Assembly: GCA_964459845.1 (NCBI GenBank)
Contig: CAYWOC010000002.1
Location: 1 to 64,000, forward strand
From: CALZFJ01 sp964459845
GTDB lineage: Bacteria > Bacteroidota > Bacteroidia > Bacteroidales > Muribaculaceae
Direction of reading: 5' to 3'
Length of the DNA stretch: 64,000 nt
Shown piece by piece: positions 51,275-61,087 of this stretch (position 1 is the stretch's first letter; every line of letters starts with the position of its first letter). Both the position numbers and the translations under genes were made by a program. A model generated the notes under the pieces. The model was given only the letters and a program-made list of their open reading frames with translations. It had not been told where the DNA came from and did not search any database.

Positions 51275-52567
51275 ATGAATTACGAAGACACTCTTCATTT
51301 TTTATACACGCAGGTTCCTATGTTTCAGCGCATAGGTGCCGGAGCTTATAAGCCGGGGCTTGACACAAGCGTCAAGCTCGACAATCTTTTTGGAAACCCT
51401 CACAAGAATTACAAGACAATACATGTGGGAGGGACAAACGGCAAAGGCTCTGTATCGCATACTTTAGCTTCCATTCTGCAAGAGTCGGGCTACAAAGTAG
51501 GGCTATACACATCGCCTCACCTTGTCGATTTCCGCGAGCGCATAAGGGTAAACGGGAAGATGATTCCGAAAAATGAAGTCACTAAATTCGTCGAAAAATA
51601 TCTGAGCCTCAGTTTTGATGGGTATCCATCTTTCTTCGAGCTGACAATGATGATGGCTTTCGACTATTTCAGCCATGAAAAGGTCGATATAGCAGTCATT
51701 GAAGTGGGGCTTGGCGGACGACTCGACAGCACCAACATAATAAGCCCAATCTTGAGTATCATAACCAATATCTCATTCGACCACGTTCAGTTTCTCGGTG
51801 ACACTCTTCCCAAAATTGCATCAGAGAAAGCCGGCATAATAAAGCATAATACACCGGTAGTAATCGGCGAGGCAAGCGGTGAGGTGAAGGATGTTTTCAT
51901 CAATAAGGCAACTGAGATGGAAGCACCCGCAACATTTGCGCAAGACAGCAATCAGATACTCAGTTCACACCGTGAATGCGGCAAACTCATACTCAACACC
52001 ATTGGATACGGCACTGTGACAGATGAGCTGTCGGGCGACTGCCAGATACATAACGCCAACACCATTCTCAATGCGCTGCCAATACTCAAATCCCAAGGGT
52101 TGCACATCACCGACAATGCAGTGAGACGCGGATTTGAAAACGTATGCGAGATTTCGGGATTAATGGGGCGATGGATGCAGATTGGCTCATCGCCTTGCGT
52201 AATCTGCGACACTGGCCATAATATTGGAGGTTTCGAGTACATTGCCAATCAACTGAAAAATGAACAATACTCCACTCTGCACATTGTGATAGGATTCGTC
52301 AGCGATAAGGATGCGAATCATATCCTCGACCTTTTGCCACGAAATGCACATTATTACTTCGCTCAGGCATCAGTTCCTCGTGCCATGAAGTGTACAGACC
52401 TTGCTGAGCTTGCGAGTAAAAAAGGTTTATGCGGAGCCTCATTCAGCAATGTTGCCGACGCTTATCACGAAGCTCAAAAAAACAGTGCCGCTACCGATTT
52501 AATATACGTCGGTGGCAGCACCTTTATTGTTGCCGACTTATTGTCGATGCTTGGCATAAGCCGATAG
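51275..52567 (+). CDS. folC: Folylpolyglutamate synthase/dihydrofolate synthase
   Basis: 430 residues. It adds glutamate to folates with ATP. The Mur-ligase-like P-loop is VGGTNGKGSVSHTLASILQ; SPHLVDFRERIRVNG, FDHVQFLGDTLPKIASEKAG and ICDTGHNIGGFEYI are the conserved ATP/folate regions. A conserved catalytic lysine lies in EKAGIIK. It is cytoplasmic and follows the chromate transporter by 11 bases, so it is in the same operon although unrelated in function. Confidence 0.93.
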   Translation: MNYEDTLHFLYTQVPMFQRIGAGAYKPGLDTSVKLDNLFGNPHKNYKTIHVGGTNGKGSVSHTLASILQESGYKVGLYTSPHLVDFRERIRVNGKMIPKNEVTKFVEKYLSLSFDGYPSFFELTMMMAFDYFSHEKVDIAVIEVGLGGRLDSTNIISPILSIITNISFDHVQFLGDTLPKIASEKAGIIKHNTPVVIGEASGEVKDVFINKATEMEAPATFAQDSNQILSSHRECGKLILNTIGYGTVTDELSGDCQIHNANTILNALPILKSQGLHITDNAVRRGFENVCEISGLMGRWMQIGSSPCVICDTGHNIGGFEYIANQLKNEQYSTLHIVIGFVSDKDANHILDLLPRNAHYYFAQASVPRAMKCTDLAELASKKGLCGASFSNVADAYHEAQKNSAATDLIYVGGSTFIVADLLSMLGISR

Positions 52568-52626
52568 ATAAGCCCCGTGAGCTGTGAACAAGTCCCAAAT
52601 CGGTCATTTCGATTTGAGCAAGCTAA

Positions 52627-53001
52627 TTATAGCATAGCTATGACTTCTATCTCCACAAGTGCCTGCTTTGGCAATTCCTTTATTGCTATCGCCGAACGAG
52701 CTGGAAACGGCTCGCTAAATTCGCTTGCATACACTTCGTTCATTTCACCGAAAAGCGACATCTCGGCAAGATACACCGTGGTTTTAACCACATTGTCGAG
52801 TGTTGCGCCCTTGGCTGCAAGTATTGCCTTAATATTTTCTATGGCTTGCTTTGTCTGAGCCTGAATGCCAGCCGGCATCACTCCTGTCTCTGGATTAATA
52901 GCTATCTGCCCCGACAAGAACATCATATTGCCAGCCACTACCGCATGGCTATATGGTCCGATAGCTGCTGGAGCGCCAGCCGCTTTGATTGCTTCTTTCA
53001 T
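52627..53001 (-). CDS. ridA: RidA family enamine/imine deaminase
   Basis: 124 residues, the usual size. It hydrolyses reactive enamine/imine intermediates such as 2-aminoacrylate. Motifs: GPYSHAVVAGNMMFLSGQIA, TKQAIENIKAILAAKGATLD, and the active-site arginine in PARSAIAIKELPKQALVEIE. It acts in the cytoplasm as a trimer. It is on the strand opposite to folC, convergent, with no clear terminator between. It starts 27 bases after the BrkB-family gene's stop, in the same direction. Confidence 0.92.
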   Translation of the reverse strand: MKEAIKAAGAPAAIGPYSHAVVAGNMMFLSGQIAINPETGVMPAGIQAQTKQAIENIKAILAAKGATLDNVVKTTVYLAEMSLFGEMNEVYASEFSEPFPARSAIAIKELPKQALVEIEVIAML

Positions 53002-53028
53002 AATGATTCTTTTTTATGTTTGTGTTGT

Positions 53029-54366
53029 TTATACCGATATTGGCAAATCCTTTATCAGCATTTCCTTTTCTATTTTCACTTTCACCCTATCCGAAATCAC
53101 CGACATAGCATCGGCAAAATGCGAATCGAGATCTTTGATAAAATTCGATTTTCCTGAGCTTCTCAGCATTTGGCATACGCCTTCCACTGTCATATACTCG
53201 ACATCAAACGCCGGCAAATAGGCATATTCCCTGTCTTGCTCACCTACCACAGTGGCAAGCATATTCACTTTCACGAGTTTATCAACGACTTTACCTACAA
53301 GCCTTATAGGAATATTATATCTTTCAGAGAGTTCCGCTTTAGTATAGGCTCGCTGCTTCCTTTCTTGGCAAAAACGCTTCACTATTATTCCAAGCACCAA
53401 AACCGTGACTTCCTCTTTATATCCTTGGGAAATATTCTCTATGTCGTTGCGAAAGCTGAACCTGAATATGTTTTGCGATGAATATGAGATAACCACTCCC
53501 GACAGACATATAAGCCACGAAAGCTGCATCCATATAAGGAGTAGCGGCAAGAAAGCAAAACTTCCATATATGGCATTATACTTCGACACATAAATCTGCC
53601 CAGTGACAAACAGCCACTGCAACAGTTGGAACGCCGAGCCGCATAATATTCCAGGAATCAGCGCACTCGTGAACCTGACGCGCGTGTTTGGTATCAATAT
53701 ATATGCTCCGGTGAAGAATGCCCACGACAGCACAATAGGTGCCATATCAAGCAGAAAGCCAGCCACTGGCGACAAGAATGTGCCAGAAATTGCCACCGAC
53801 ATAAAGATAGAAATACCGCTTGAGCATATCATCAGCACCGGCAGGATCATAAATATGGCGGTGTAGTCGGTGAGCTTGCGATAGAACGACCTACCTTTCT
53901 TCTCGCCCCATATATGGTTGAAGGCATCTTCCACGTTGCCGAGCAAACTCACGAGCGACCAAAGCAGGAATATGATACCTATGCCCAGAAACAATCCCTG
54001 CGACGATTGTTCAAGATACGAATCCACAAAAGTAAGCACATTTTTCAGAGCCTCGCTCTGAGATGGGAAAAACTTGAAAAGCTCTGACTGAATTATGTTC
54101 TGGAAACCAAATCCCCGACCTATGGCAAATATCATAGCCAGAATTGGGACTATGGTAAGGATAGTGCTGTAGGTCAATGCTCCAGCCTTCTGCTGCAAAT
54201 TCTTGTCCATAAACGAATTCACCGACAGATTGACCGTCTTCAGCAGATTTATCCACCAAATGCTACGCGTCTCATTCCACACGCCCGAAATGCAGTATTT
54301 ATAGTATTTCACAAAGACACGCTTCGCCAAATACATCACAATATTTGCTCTTGCTACAATCCTCAT
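53029..54366 (-). CDS. YihY/BrkB family inner membrane protein
   Basis: 445 residues. Six membrane segments fit the YihY/BrkB family: MDKNLQQKAGALTYSTILTI (conserved first helix), GIGIIFLLWSLVSLLGNVED, AFNHIWGEKKGRSFYRKLTD, then the run around FSWAFFTGAYILIPNTRVRF and AIYGSFAFLPLLLIWMQLSW. The C-terminal 130 residues are cytoplasmic and resemble a winged helix (RAYTKAELSERYNIPIRLVG). The function of the family is not established. The start may be the 11th or later codon. It is upstream of ridA on the leftward strand. Confidence 0.85.
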   Translation of the reverse strand: MRIVARANIVMYLAKRVFVKYYKYCISGVWNETRSIWWINLLKTVNLSVNSFMDKNLQQKAGALTYSTILTIVPILAMIFAIGRGFGFQNIIQSELFKFFPSQSEALKNVLTFVDSYLEQSSQGLFLGIGIIFLLWSLVSLLGNVEDAFNHIWGEKKGRSFYRKLTDYTAIFMILPVLMICSSGISIFMSVAISGTFLSPVAGFLLDMAPIVLSWAFFTGAYILIPNTRVRFTSALIPGILCGSAFQLLQWLFVTGQIYVSKYNAIYGSFAFLPLLLIWMQLSWLICLSGVVISYSSQNIFRFSFRNDIENISQGYKEEVTVLVLGIIVKRFCQERKQRAYTKAELSERYNIPIRLVGKVVDKLVKVNMLATVVGEQDREYAYLPAFDVEYMTVEGVCQMLRSSGKSNFIKDLDSHFADAMSVISDRVKVKIEKEMLIKDLPISV

Positions 54367-54440
54367 AATATTTTTTTACGGACGGCAGAATGATGATTAT
54401 TATATATGTATTAAAAGTTATGATTTATCTTAATAAAAAA

Positions 54441-54826
54441 AGACAGCACAGCTATAAGCCGGGTTATGTCACAATGCTCAATGCCATGCTATTGCCGACA
54501 TTTGATTGTGGTCTGTCATTCATCTGATCGTGATGTCGCCACCACGCTTTAGCAGCCTACCCCTCGGCAATGGACGAGTAACCCTTAAATGCCGATATAC
54601 TTGACCTTGCAACTCATAAGATGTGCGGCATGCGGTGTTGCCATCGCACCCGGTGGGCTCTTACCCCGCCTTTTCACCCTTACCGCCTTGCGGCGGCGGT
54701 CGTTTTCTGTCACATTATCTCTACCCTCACAGATAGCTTCCCGTTAAGAAATATGATACTCTATGTTGCCCGGACTTTCCTCACGCCACATAAATTGGCG
54801 AGCGACAGACCGCCATACTGTCTCAT
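54441..54826 (-). ncRNA. rnpB: RNase P RNA, class A
   Basis: Read leftward, all class A hallmarks occur in order: GAGGAAAGTCCGGGC (P3-J3/4 region), ACAGAAA, GGTAAGAGCCCACCG, then the late GATGAATGACAG and the 3' CCCGGCTTATAG. This RNA is the catalytic part of RNase P that matures the 5' ends of tRNAs. The 5' end is set by the promoter and the 3' end at the T run after GTGCTGTC; both are good to about 10 bases. Confidence 0.95.
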
Positions 54827-54832
54827 TTGATG

Positions 54833-54863
54833 CAAAATTAGGAACTTTTCTCCAATTACCAAA
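54833..54863 (-). promoter_or_regulatory. Promoter of rnpB
   Basis: Leftward TTTG (54863-54860) and TAATTTTG (54840-54833) with 19 bp between, immediately upstream of the RNase P RNA. Confidence 0.75.
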
Positions 54864-54876
54864 ATTATAGCGGCAG

Positions 54877-56841
54877 TTATTCTTCAATATCGGCTTTCAC
54901 GGGTAACCATGCCCAGAATAGCGAGCCTTTACCTTCTTCCGTTTTCACATTGATTTCTCCGTGCATCTCATCGGTGATAGCCTTGCATATCGCCATTCCA
55001 AGCCCCGTGCCTTGCGCAAAATCATTCAGTTTATAGAATCGCTTGAACACCGTACCCACTTTTTCGGGCGAAATACCTATGCCCGTATCTTCACAATACA
55101 GCCGCAGTCCGTCGTTCACATATTGATAGCCGAATTTTATATGCCCCTCTGTTGTGAATTTTATGGCATTTGTCACAAAATTAGTCAGAATCTGTGCCAC
55201 ACGGTTTTTGTCAAGCACCACATAGCAATGCCTGTATTGGCTTTCTCTGACAAGTTCTACACCGGGGCTTATTTTCCGTTGTTTCAGTGATGCATATAGC
55301 GACTCTATCAGCTCCGTCACGTCAAACAGCACAGGCTTCAAGTCAATCATGCCAGCCTCTATTTTCGACAAGTCAAGAATATCACCTATAAGACGCAGCA
55401 GCAGCTCGTTGTTGTTGCTTATTATATTCCAATATTCCTCCTTGTCTTCCGGGTCATCGCTGTCTTTTATAAGCTCTGTGAAGCCTACTATCGCATTCAG
55501 TGGTGTGCGTATCTCATGGCTCATATTAGCAAGGAATGCCGATTTCAGCTTGTCGGACTTCTCAGCCTCTTTCTTTGCTTCAAGCAGTTCTTCCGTCTGT
55601 CGTTGAAGTTGCGCACTCTGCTTAATCAGCAGCCGATTGGATCTGCGGTTCTTGACATACAGCGACACTGCAAATATCAATGTCCCGAGGATCACCACCG
55701 CAAATGCTATCAGCACTACGATATAGAATCTATACTTTTGCAGTGCGGCATCCTTATTGCTTATAATATGGCTATCCATAGGCAACTGAAACTGGCGTAT
55801 GCCATACTTCTCCATCATTGTCTCGTCAAACCAGAAGTGGTTGCTGTTCCTGACCACTTTCACGCCATCGGTTATCCCCTTGTCATAATTGTGTATGTCA
55901 TCGAGTATTATATCCACGTTGCCCTTAAAATCAGGATAAAAACCTCCTATAGCAATCGTACCGACACCGACACCCGAAATCGAGAATATCGGCAAATCCT
56001 TTCTTGATCCGAGCATCTTTGTCAGAGTGTCATGCAGTGTGAACGTCCCGTTGTTGTCCACACGCCATGTTCCTATAAAGATGGCTGTATTCTTGCTCAG
56101 TCCATCCACCACTTTCTTCAGTTCATCGACGCTATTCGTGCGCCCATCAAGCAGGACGTAATCCAAATTAGGGAACTGCTCCATCATCACTTTTTTGAAC
56201 AATGCAGCCATAGACACACCGCCATAAGTGCAATCTGTGAGCAGTGCTATTCTTTTTGTGTCAGGATAAAGCAATTTCGCCATTTTCACATTCTCGGCTA
56301 TGTCGAAATGATTAAACCGTCCCCCCACATGGCCAAGCGAATCGGCAAGCTCTATCATATCAATACTTTTAGGATTGTAGTTTTTCAAATCTGCCCCGAT
56401 TGGCGGAACAAGCACTCCATTGTCCGACACAAAACATCCATAAAATGGGATGTCGCACTTCTCTTTTCGGCTCAAAAACGTAGCCCACGCTTCTTGCCCC
56501 AGCAATATCAAGCCTTTCAAGCTGCCCTTATTGTGTTTTTTTAATATTCTGTCGAGCGAAGTCCACCACTGGTCGTAGTCGAGGAATGTGCCGCAGTTCA
56601 TGTTTTCCATTATCAAATTATATCCGTATCGTTTTTCCTTGTCGGCACTGTCAATCGCCTTCACAAAATCCGTCACTCGCTTCGAGTCCGGCGAATATGA
56701 AGTAATCACCAGCACATCATTTGATGCTTTGCCGGAGTTTTCATTATCAGGCCACACTTCAGGCACACACAGCACGGATACAATCAAAAACACTACTATG
56801 CGCAACGGTACATATGCTAAGACTTTCTTGAACATTATCAT
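54877..56841 (-). CDS. Sensor histidine kinase with periplasmic binding-like domain
   Basis: 654 residues. A signal/membrane start (about 8-30) leads to a periplasmic domain (about 38-370) of substrate-binding-protein fold (VLVITSYSPDSKRVTDFVKA, IFIGTWRVDNNGTFT, IFSISGVGVGTIAIGGFYPD). One membrane segment follows (about 378-402), then a coiled coil, and HisKA with FLANMSHEIRTPLNAIVGFT. The HATPase has ILTNFVTNAIKFTTEG, CEDTGIGISPEKV and GTGLGMAICKAI. There is no receiver domain and no neighbouring response regulator, so its partner lies elsewhere. The ligand is unknown. Confidence 0.88.
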   Translation of the reverse strand: MIMFKKVLAYVPLRIVVFLIVSVLCVPEVWPDNENSGKASNDVLVITSYSPDSKRVTDFVKAIDSADKEKRYGYNLIMENMNCGTFLDYDQWWTSLDRILKKHNKGSLKGLILLGQEAWATFLSRKEKCDIPFYGCFVSDNGVLVPPIGADLKNYNPKSIDMIELADSLGHVGGRFNHFDIAENVKMAKLLYPDTKRIALLTDCTYGGVSMAALFKKVMMEQFPNLDYVLLDGRTNSVDELKKVVDGLSKNTAIFIGTWRVDNNGTFTLHDTLTKMLGSRKDLPIFSISGVGVGTIAIGGFYPDFKGNVDIILDDIHNYDKGITDGVKVVRNSNHFWFDETMMEKYGIRQFQLPMDSHIISNKDAALQKYRFYIVVLIAFAVVILGTLIFAVSLYVKNRRSNRLLIKQSAQLQRQTEELLEAKKEAEKSDKLKSAFLANMSHEIRTPLNAIVGFTELIKDSDDPEDKEEYWNIISNNNELLLRLIGDILDLSKIEAGMIDLKPVLFDVTELIESLYASLKQRKISPGVELVRESQYRHCYVVLDKNRVAQILTNFVTNAIKFTTEGHIKFGYQYVNDGLRLYCEDTGIGISPEKVGTVFKRFYKLNDFAQGTGLGMAICKAITDEMHGEINVKTEEGKGSLFWAWLPVKADIEE

Positions 56842-57114
56842 TATGTTTTGGTATATTACAAGGTTACATCCCAGCTCTATCTCTCACTGCCACACGCCTC
56901 ATTTGAACGCCAGTGACAGAATAAGAATCTACCACATCCCCCTATGCGGATATCCCGATAAAGACAACACACTTCGAAATGCAGAATTTCAATCTCTCTT
57001 GGGAATTACGCCAAGATGCATCTTATCTTGATGCAAAGATAATGTATTAGAATTGTATAGAAAAATAAAACACATTTTTTTTGCTATTAATTTGTGTTAC
57101 AGCAATACATCGGG
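56842..57114. other. Intergenic region upstream of the sensor kinase
   Basis: 273 bases between two leftward genes. I see no small gene, no strong terminator for the metal ATPase and no perfect promoter element. Confidence 0.3.
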
Positions 57115-59001
57115 CTATTTGTTTTTATCGGGAGCCAATGCCCTCATGGCATTCAGCACTGCAAGTACCGTGACACCCACATCAGCAAACACTGCCATCC
57201 ACATTGTAGCCAATCCAAATCCGGCAAGCACGAGCACAAGCGCCTTAATGCCGATTGCTGTCCATGCGTTCTCCTTTGCTATCCTTATAGTATATCGTGA
57301 TATACTTATCGCCGCAGCTATTTTAGATGGCTTGTCATCCATCAGCACGACATCCGCAGCCTCTATCGCAGCATCCGACCCAAGTCCACCCATAGCGATT
57401 CCGACGTCGGCACGAGCCAGCACAGGAGCATCATTAATGCCGTCGCCGACAAATGCAAGTTTCTTGCCATCATCCAAGCCTTTCAATGCCACCTCCAGCA
57501 ATGCCACTTTATCCGACGGCAGCAGTTCTGCATGGCACTCATCAATGCCAAGCTCACTTGCCACATTTTCGCCCACCTCCTTACGGTCGCCCGTAAGCAT
57601 CACCGTTTTTTCTATGCCAAGAGATTTCAGCTCTTTTATTGCATCAAGAGAATCGGCTTTCACTTTGTCGGATATTACAATATGCCCCACATATTCACCA
57701 TCAACAGACACATGAATAACCGAGCCAATCTTGTGGCACGGATGCCACTTTGCACCGACGGCTTCCATCATAGCGGCATTTCCCACACACACTATTTTCC
57801 CGTTCACCACGGCACGCACGCCATGCCCAGCTATCTCTTCCACACTCTCCACACAGCAGTCATCATGCTCATTCGGATATGCGTTTCTCAAAGATATTGC
57901 TATCGGATGTGTAGAAAAGCGCTCGACATGCGCAGCCAGATGCAGCAATTGCGTTTCACTGATATTGTCAGGATGCACAGCCTCAACCTCAAACTGACCT
58001 TTAGTCAATGTACCAGTCTTATCAAACACAACAGTCCTGACCTTAGACAAAGCATCCATATAATTTCCGCCCTTTATCAATATTCCATTTTTAGACGCGC
58101 CACCGATTCCGCTAAAGAACGTAAGCGGCACAGATATCACAAGGGCACAGGGACAAGACACCACCAAAAACGTGAGCGCACGGTTAAGCCACACAGGGAA
58201 TGAGTTTAGATAATCAGCACAAAACACAGGAGGGATAAAAGCTATCGCAATCGCCATATAAACAACAATCGGAGTATATACTCTTGCAAACTTTGATATA
58301 AAAGTCTCGCTTTTCGACTTATTTTCACCGGCATCTTCCACAAGACTTATTATTTTTGATGCCGTTGACTCCCCGAAACTCTTGGTCACCTTCACTTTCA
58401 GCACCCCCGACACATTCACGCAACCAGAAAACACATCGTCACCCATTTTCACATCACGAGGCAAGCTTTCTCCTGTTAGAGCCAGCGTATTCAAGCTCGA
58501 ATCGCCTTCAGCCACTATGCCGTCAAGCGGGATTTTCTCTCCCGGCTTTACCACTATCACCTCTCCTATAGCGACCTTTTCTGGCGACACCTCAACCACA
58601 TTACCGCCACGCTCCACATTGGCAACATCTGGGCGTATATCCATAAGGTGTGATATGGATTTCCGGCTGCGGTTCTCGGCATAATCCTCAAAAAGTTCAC
58701 CCACCTGAAAAAACAGCATCACAAAAACCGCTTCAAGAAATTCAGCATCCATACCCGGCAAGAATCCTATTGTCAAAGCTCCTACCGTCGCAATACACAT
58801 AAGGAAATCTTCGTTGAATGTCCTGCCTTGCATAACACCCTCTATAGCCTCCCATATCACATCATATCCAATCAGCAAATAAGGCACAAGATACATGACC
58901 AGTTGTTGCCACATTGTCATATCAACCAGCCTCTCCGTCACTGCAGCACATATCAGCAATATCGTAGTAGCTATAATTCTCAATAATTTTTTATTTTTCA
59001 T
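57115..59001 (-). CDS. CPC-type heavy metal P-ATPase without N-terminal metal-binding domain
   Basis: 628 residues, type IB P-ATPase exporting metal ions with ATP. Motifs: LDGIVAEGDSSLNTLALTGE, the transmembrane metal site CPC (283-285), phosphorylated aspartate 327 in VFDKTGTLTKG, the HP motif STHPIA, MLTGDRKE and GDGINDAPVLARADVGIAMG. It lacks the usual cysteine-rich HMA domain, starting directly with a membrane segment. The type resembles zinc/cadmium/lead exporters (ZntA/CadA-like). The metal is not certain. No metal-responsive regulator is adjacent. Confidence 0.9.
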   Translation of the reverse strand: MKNKKLLRIIATTILLICAAVTERLVDMTMWQQLVMYLVPYLLIGYDVIWEAIEGVMQGRTFNEDFLMCIATVGALTIGFLPGMDAEFLEAVFVMLFFQVGELFEDYAENRSRKSISHLMDIRPDVANVERGGNVVEVSPEKVAIGEVIVVKPGEKIPLDGIVAEGDSSLNTLALTGESLPRDVKMGDDVFSGCVNVSGVLKVKVTKSFGESTASKIISLVEDAGENKSKSETFISKFARVYTPIVVYMAIAIAFIPPVFCADYLNSFPVWLNRALTFLVVSCPCALVISVPLTFFSGIGGASKNGILIKGGNYMDALSKVRTVVFDKTGTLTKGQFEVEAVHPDNISETQLLHLAAHVERFSTHPIAISLRNAYPNEHDDCCVESVEEIAGHGVRAVVNGKIVCVGNAAMMEAVGAKWHPCHKIGSVIHVSVDGEYVGHIVISDKVKADSLDAIKELKSLGIEKTVMLTGDRKEVGENVASELGIDECHAELLPSDKVALLEVALKGLDDGKKLAFVGDGINDAPVLARADVGIAMGGLGSDAAIEAADVVLMDDKPSKIAAAISISRYTIRIAKENAWTAIGIKALVLVLAGFGLATMWMAVFADVGVTVLAVLNAMRALAPDKNK

Positions 59002-59347
59002 AATACAAACCTCATTATATGGTTAAACTTTCTTGCCACAAAATTAGCATAAAACTTTTGCAACCAAGTTGCAAAGTCAAGTTCACAACTTTTCTCAACG
59101 GCAAAAACGGTCATAAAAGCTATTATCACTTTCACCAATTACATTCATCACAATTATTTTTTCACTCATCTTAATACTTTACGCCTTAATATATACTAAA
59201 TACGCAATATCTCTATTAAATTAGTTTAAAACATAGCATTTTGTGATACAACATATCAAATATTATTCTACTTTTACGGCAGATTTTAAAAGTTAATTTT
59301 TAACTAATGATTTTTTAAAACAGAAAATAATTTAACAATAAGGCTTT
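59002..59347. other. Divergent intergenic region between the metal ATPase and htrA
   Basis: 346 AT-rich bases, with divergent starts on both sides. No perfect TAnnTTTG is found in front of htrA (TACTTTTA at about 59270 is near). No small gene or RNA is recognised. Confidence 0.3.
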
Positions 59348-60889
59348 ATGAAACAAACAAGTAAATTCGCACTTATCATCTTTGGTGCATCAGTTTTTGG
59401 GTCGGCGACTACAATATTCGCAACATCTGCAATGAAGAAGGCCGGGACTTTTAGCGACAGCTATATTCCATCGAGCGAGCAAACTCAAGACAACGGATTT
59501 ATCCGCACAGCAGCCCGCGTGCCATCTATCGACACCGATTTCACCGTAGCTGCCGAAAAGTCGATAAACGCTGTCGTCAGCGTGAAGACATTTGCCACCC
59601 CCAAAGCGCAGCAACAGTCTAACGGATTCTTTATGGATCCTTTTGAATTTTTCTTCGGACCTAACAATGGCGGCTCACAACGCCGTCAGCAACAGCAGCA
59701 ACAAAGCCAAGACCTTAAACCTCAGCAGCTCGGACTTGGCTCTGGTGTCATCATCAACCCTGACGGGTATATTGTGACAAACAACCATGTAATAAGCGGC
59801 GCAGAGAAGGTGGAAGTGACCCTCAACGACAACCGCACATTTAATGCGAAGATCGTAGGCTCAGATGCCACATCCGATCTTGCTCTTCTGAAAATCGAAG
59901 CTAAGAACCTCCCGACAATTCCATTCGGCGACTCCGACGCTATCAAAGTAGGCGAATGGGTACTTGCCGTTGGCAACCCGTTTGGCTTCACTTCTACAGT
60001 GACCGCCGGCATCGTCAGCGCAAAGGCCCGCAGCATCAGCCAAGCCACTCACGGACGTAGCATGGGCATCGAATCTTTCATACAGACAGATGCCGCAGTC
60101 AATCCCGGCAATAGCGGTGGCGCACTTGTAAACACCAGCGGCGAACTCGTAGGCATCAACACAGCGATATATTCCCAGACTGGCAACTACGCCGGATATT
60201 CATTTGCTATCCCTTCGGTTCTTGTAAAAAAAATCATCGACGACATCAAGCAATACGGAGCTGTTCAGCGTGCCGTCCTTGGCATCCAGTTCACAGAGCT
60301 TACAGCAGAAATGGCAGAAGAGAAGAAAATCACCGCCACCAACGAAGGTATATATGTAGCTAAAGTCACCGACCGCAGCGCAGCAATGGAAGCCGGACTG
60401 AAAGAAGGCGATGTGATAGTCAAGATTAATGGCAACGATGTGAAGAACAACGGACAGATGATGGAGCAGATGAACAAACTCCGTCCTGGCGATGTGGCTA
60501 CATTCACCTACATCCGCGACAACAAGACACGCTCCACAAAAGTCACGCTGAAGAACAACCAAGGCAGCACTTCCATCACCAAGGCCTCAGATGTTATCGA
60601 CCTCGGCTGCTCATTCAAGAAGCTTTCTGGAGAAAAGAAAAAGGATCTGCAAATCAGCAATGGTGTGGAAGTTGCCGGACTTAAAGCGGGTAAATTCAAG
60701 AATGCAGGCATCAAAGAGGGATTCATTATCACCGACATCAACAATGTGCCAGTATCATCACAAGAAGATGTAGAAAACATCTACAACTCAATAATGAAAT
60801 CTACCGAGAGCGATAAGGTTATGTTCATCACCGGCATTTATCCTACCGGGGCAAAGAAATACTATGCAGTAGATTTGTCTGACGAGTAA
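59348..60889 (+). CDS. htrA: Periplasmic serine protease HtrA/DegP (Do family)
   Basis: 513 residues. A signal or anchor segment (about 5-27) is followed by a trypsin-like protease (about 65-285): His 147 in VTNNHVISGA, Asp 177 in ATSDLALLKI, Ser 256 in NPGNSGGALVN. Two PDZ domains follow (about 290-385 and 410-510: AGLKEGDVIVKINGNDV and AGIKEGFIITDINNVPVSS). An unusual glutamine-rich stretch (residues 112-126) lies before the active site in the LA loop. It degrades or refolds damaged envelope proteins. The gene ends with a strong terminator. Confidence 0.93.
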   Translation: MKQTSKFALIIFGASVFGSATTIFATSAMKKAGTFSDSYIPSSEQTQDNGFIRTAARVPSIDTDFTVAAEKSINAVVSVKTFATPKAQQQSNGFFMDPFEFFFGPNNGGSQRRQQQQQQSQDLKPQQLGLGSGVIINPDGYIVTNNHVISGAEKVEVTLNDNRTFNAKIVGSDATSDLALLKIEAKNLPTIPFGDSDAIKVGEWVLAVGNPFGFTSTVTAGIVSAKARSISQATHGRSMGIESFIQTDAAVNPGNSGGALVNTSGELVGINTAIYSQTGNYAGYSFAIPSVLVKKIIDDIKQYGAVQRAVLGIQFTELTAEMAEEKKITATNEGIYVAKVTDRSAAMEAGLKEGDVIVKINGNDVKNNGQMMEQMNKLRPGDVATFTYIRDNKTRSTKVTLKNNQGSTSITKASDVIDLGCSFKKLSGEKKKDLQISNGVEVAGLKAGKFKNAGIKEGFIITDINNVPVSSQEDVENIYNSIMKSTESDKVMFITGIYPTGAKKYYAVDLSDE

Positions 60890-60920
60890 CACGCAAAACA
60901 ATAAGACATCAACACAAAAA

Positions 60921-60967
60921 AAAGAGGAGTTTTCCCGATGAGCAAATGGGGGAAACTCCTCTTTTTT
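60921..60967 (+). terminator. Intrinsic terminator after htrA
   Basis: AAAGAGGAGTTTTCCC (60921-60936) pairs with GGGGGAAACTCCTCTTT (from 60948), followed by TTTTT. Confidence 0.9.
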
Positions 60968-61021
60968 ACCTCAAAACAGCATTCTGACTTGAGGACAATT
61001 CACTGAATCATAACTTTCCAC

Positions 61022-61052
61022 TTGCAACACACAAGCTTTTTTCGTATTTTTG
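61022..61052 (+). promoter_or_regulatory. Promoter of the C1B peptidase gene
   Basis: TTG at 61022-61024 and TATTTTTG at 61045-61052, 20 bp apart. Being downstream of an earlier possible start, it fixes the true start at 61088. Confidence 0.65.
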
Positions 61053-61087
61053 CAAAATATAATTATAAATTCACACACTCCAACTAT

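Noticed and set aside
61022..61087. Earlier start for the C1B peptidase
   Set aside because: These codons overlap the promoter's -33 and -7 elements, so they are not transcribed; the ATG at 61088 gives a clean signal peptide.
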